This document shows positions 5,410-5,888 of a stretch of DNA of 5,888 nt, piece after piece. The stretch spans positions 1 through 5,888 of the forward strand of contig JACADX010000338.1 in the NCBI GenBank assembly GCA_013389125.1. Direction: 5' to 3'. The notes below the pieces were generated by a model. That model saw only the letters and a list, made by a program, of their open reading frames with translations. It did not search any database and was not told the origin of the DNA. Every line of letters begins with the position of its first letter. Positions within the stretch are counted from its first letter, which is position 1. Made by a program: the position numbers and the translations under genes. This DNA comes from Parvularculaceae bacterium. Its GTDB lineage: Bacteria > Pseudomonadota > Alphaproteobacteria > Caulobacterales > Parvularculaceae.

Positions 5410-5879
5410 GCGCGTTTGCGCAAAAAGCCGACGATTGCGGCGAGGACGGCGACGAGGAGCGCGGCGAGCCCCAGGGCCATCGAGCCGAAACCGCTCGCCA
5501 TTTTCACCGTCGTCGCGAGCTGCTGGACGAGGACGATCGCCTCGCCCGGCGCGATGATCCTCGCGGCGAAGGCGGCGACCAGCGAATTCTCGACGATTTC
5601 CGAGACGACATAGAGCGGCGGCGGAACAAGGAGAAAGCGAAGGAGAGATTTTTCGAGCCGCACCGCCTTCAAAGCGAGCGCGATCGCGATCGAAATGACG
5701 AAGAGATTTCCGATCGCATAGGGAAAATCGAGCGCCTGCCAGAGAATATAGTCGCCGGTCGCGTTCGCGGCGGCGAGCGCGTCGAGCGAACGCTGCGGCT
5801 CGATCGGCGGAAAGCCGGGGTGCGTTTCGGGGAGCTTGCCGCCGCCGCCTTGAAGCGCGCGCGTCCACGGGCTCGCCAT
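5406..5879 (-). CDS. small integral membrane protein of unknown function (start uncertain)
   Basis: The 157-residue reading has a Gly/Pro-rich N-terminal region followed by hydrophobic segments at about 45-70, 81-106 and 133-153, with a weaker one near 113-128. It ends in a basic tail, FLRKRA. That gives three or four inner-membrane helices. Landmarks are LDFPYAIGNLF at 50-60 and the SEIVENSL segment at 93-100. A D-x-x-Y element followed by an acidic EN pair after the second helix recurs in an unnamed group of small four-helix bacterial membrane proteins; this link is a tentative memory-based inference. The gene lies directly upstream of, and overlaps by 4 nt, the adenine deaminase gene, so it may be linked to nucleobase metabolism or only share the transcript. 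The frame remains open upstream to the window edge at 5888 and no ribosome binding site is visible, so the true start may lie outside. Confidence 0.7.
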   Translation of the reverse strand: MASPWTRALQGGGGKLPETHPGFPPIEPQRSLDALAAANATGDYILWQALDFPYAIGNLFVISIAIALALKAVRLEKSLLRFLLVPPPLYVVSEIVENSLVAAFAARIIAPGEAIVLVQQLATTVKMASGFGSMALGLAALLVAVLAAIVGFLRKRA

Positions 5880-5888
5880 GTTGAACGC

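Noticed and set aside
5410..5868. N-terminal extension of the adenine deaminase frame to 495 codons
   Set aside because: The extra 153 residues are Arg/Ala-rich and overlap the membrane protein gene in another frame. The family starts near the HLH zinc motif, fitting the ATG at 5409.

Overview
The window is a GC-rich, tightly packed chromosomal segment. Its codon use is strongly biased to G or C at the third position, and the proteins look alphaproteobacterial, most plausibly from the Hyphomicrobiales. This placement is inference from protein style and from a GAGC...GCTC intergenic palindrome of a kind familiar in that order. No phage, transposase, CRISPR, tRNA or rRNA is visible.

Positions 1-3483, plus strand: a probable five-gene operon. 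It runs from the 3' end of an OsmC-type peroxide-detoxifying protein, through a short-chain dehydrogenase of the peroxisomal multifunctional enzyme type 2 kind, a thiolase and an alkyltransferase-like DNA lesion-binding protein, to a DJ-1/PfpI protein resembling isonitrile hydratase. Junctions are +9, +12, 0 and -4 nt, so co-transcription and partly coupled translation are likely. The dehydrogenase and thiolase could carry out the last two steps of beta-oxidation of an acyl-CoA. The other three look like protection or repair functions against reactive small molecules.

Positions 3484-3567: a short spacer with a perfect 7-bp hairpin whose T-tract lies on the minus strand, and an 8-bp direct repeat. 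Positions 3568-4119, plus strand: a secreted SYLF-domain (YSC84-like) protein with a good ribosome binding site.

Positions 4120-4397: a repeat cluster between two convergent genes. It has one degenerate unit and two nearly identical 99-bp units at a 101-bp period, each carrying two hairpins. The first hairpin shows compensatory base changes between units. The last unit runs into the end of the neighbouring gene and supplies its final codons and stop.

Positions 4381-5888, minus strand: a two-gene unit. A small multi-membrane-span protein of unknown function overlaps by 4 nt the start of an adenine deaminase, which feeds adenine to hypoxanthine in purine salvage. The start of the membrane protein may lie beyond the window edge.

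No wholly new system is evident. The structured tandem repeat between the convergent genes is the most unusual part, followed by the mixed lipid-oxidation and stress operon.
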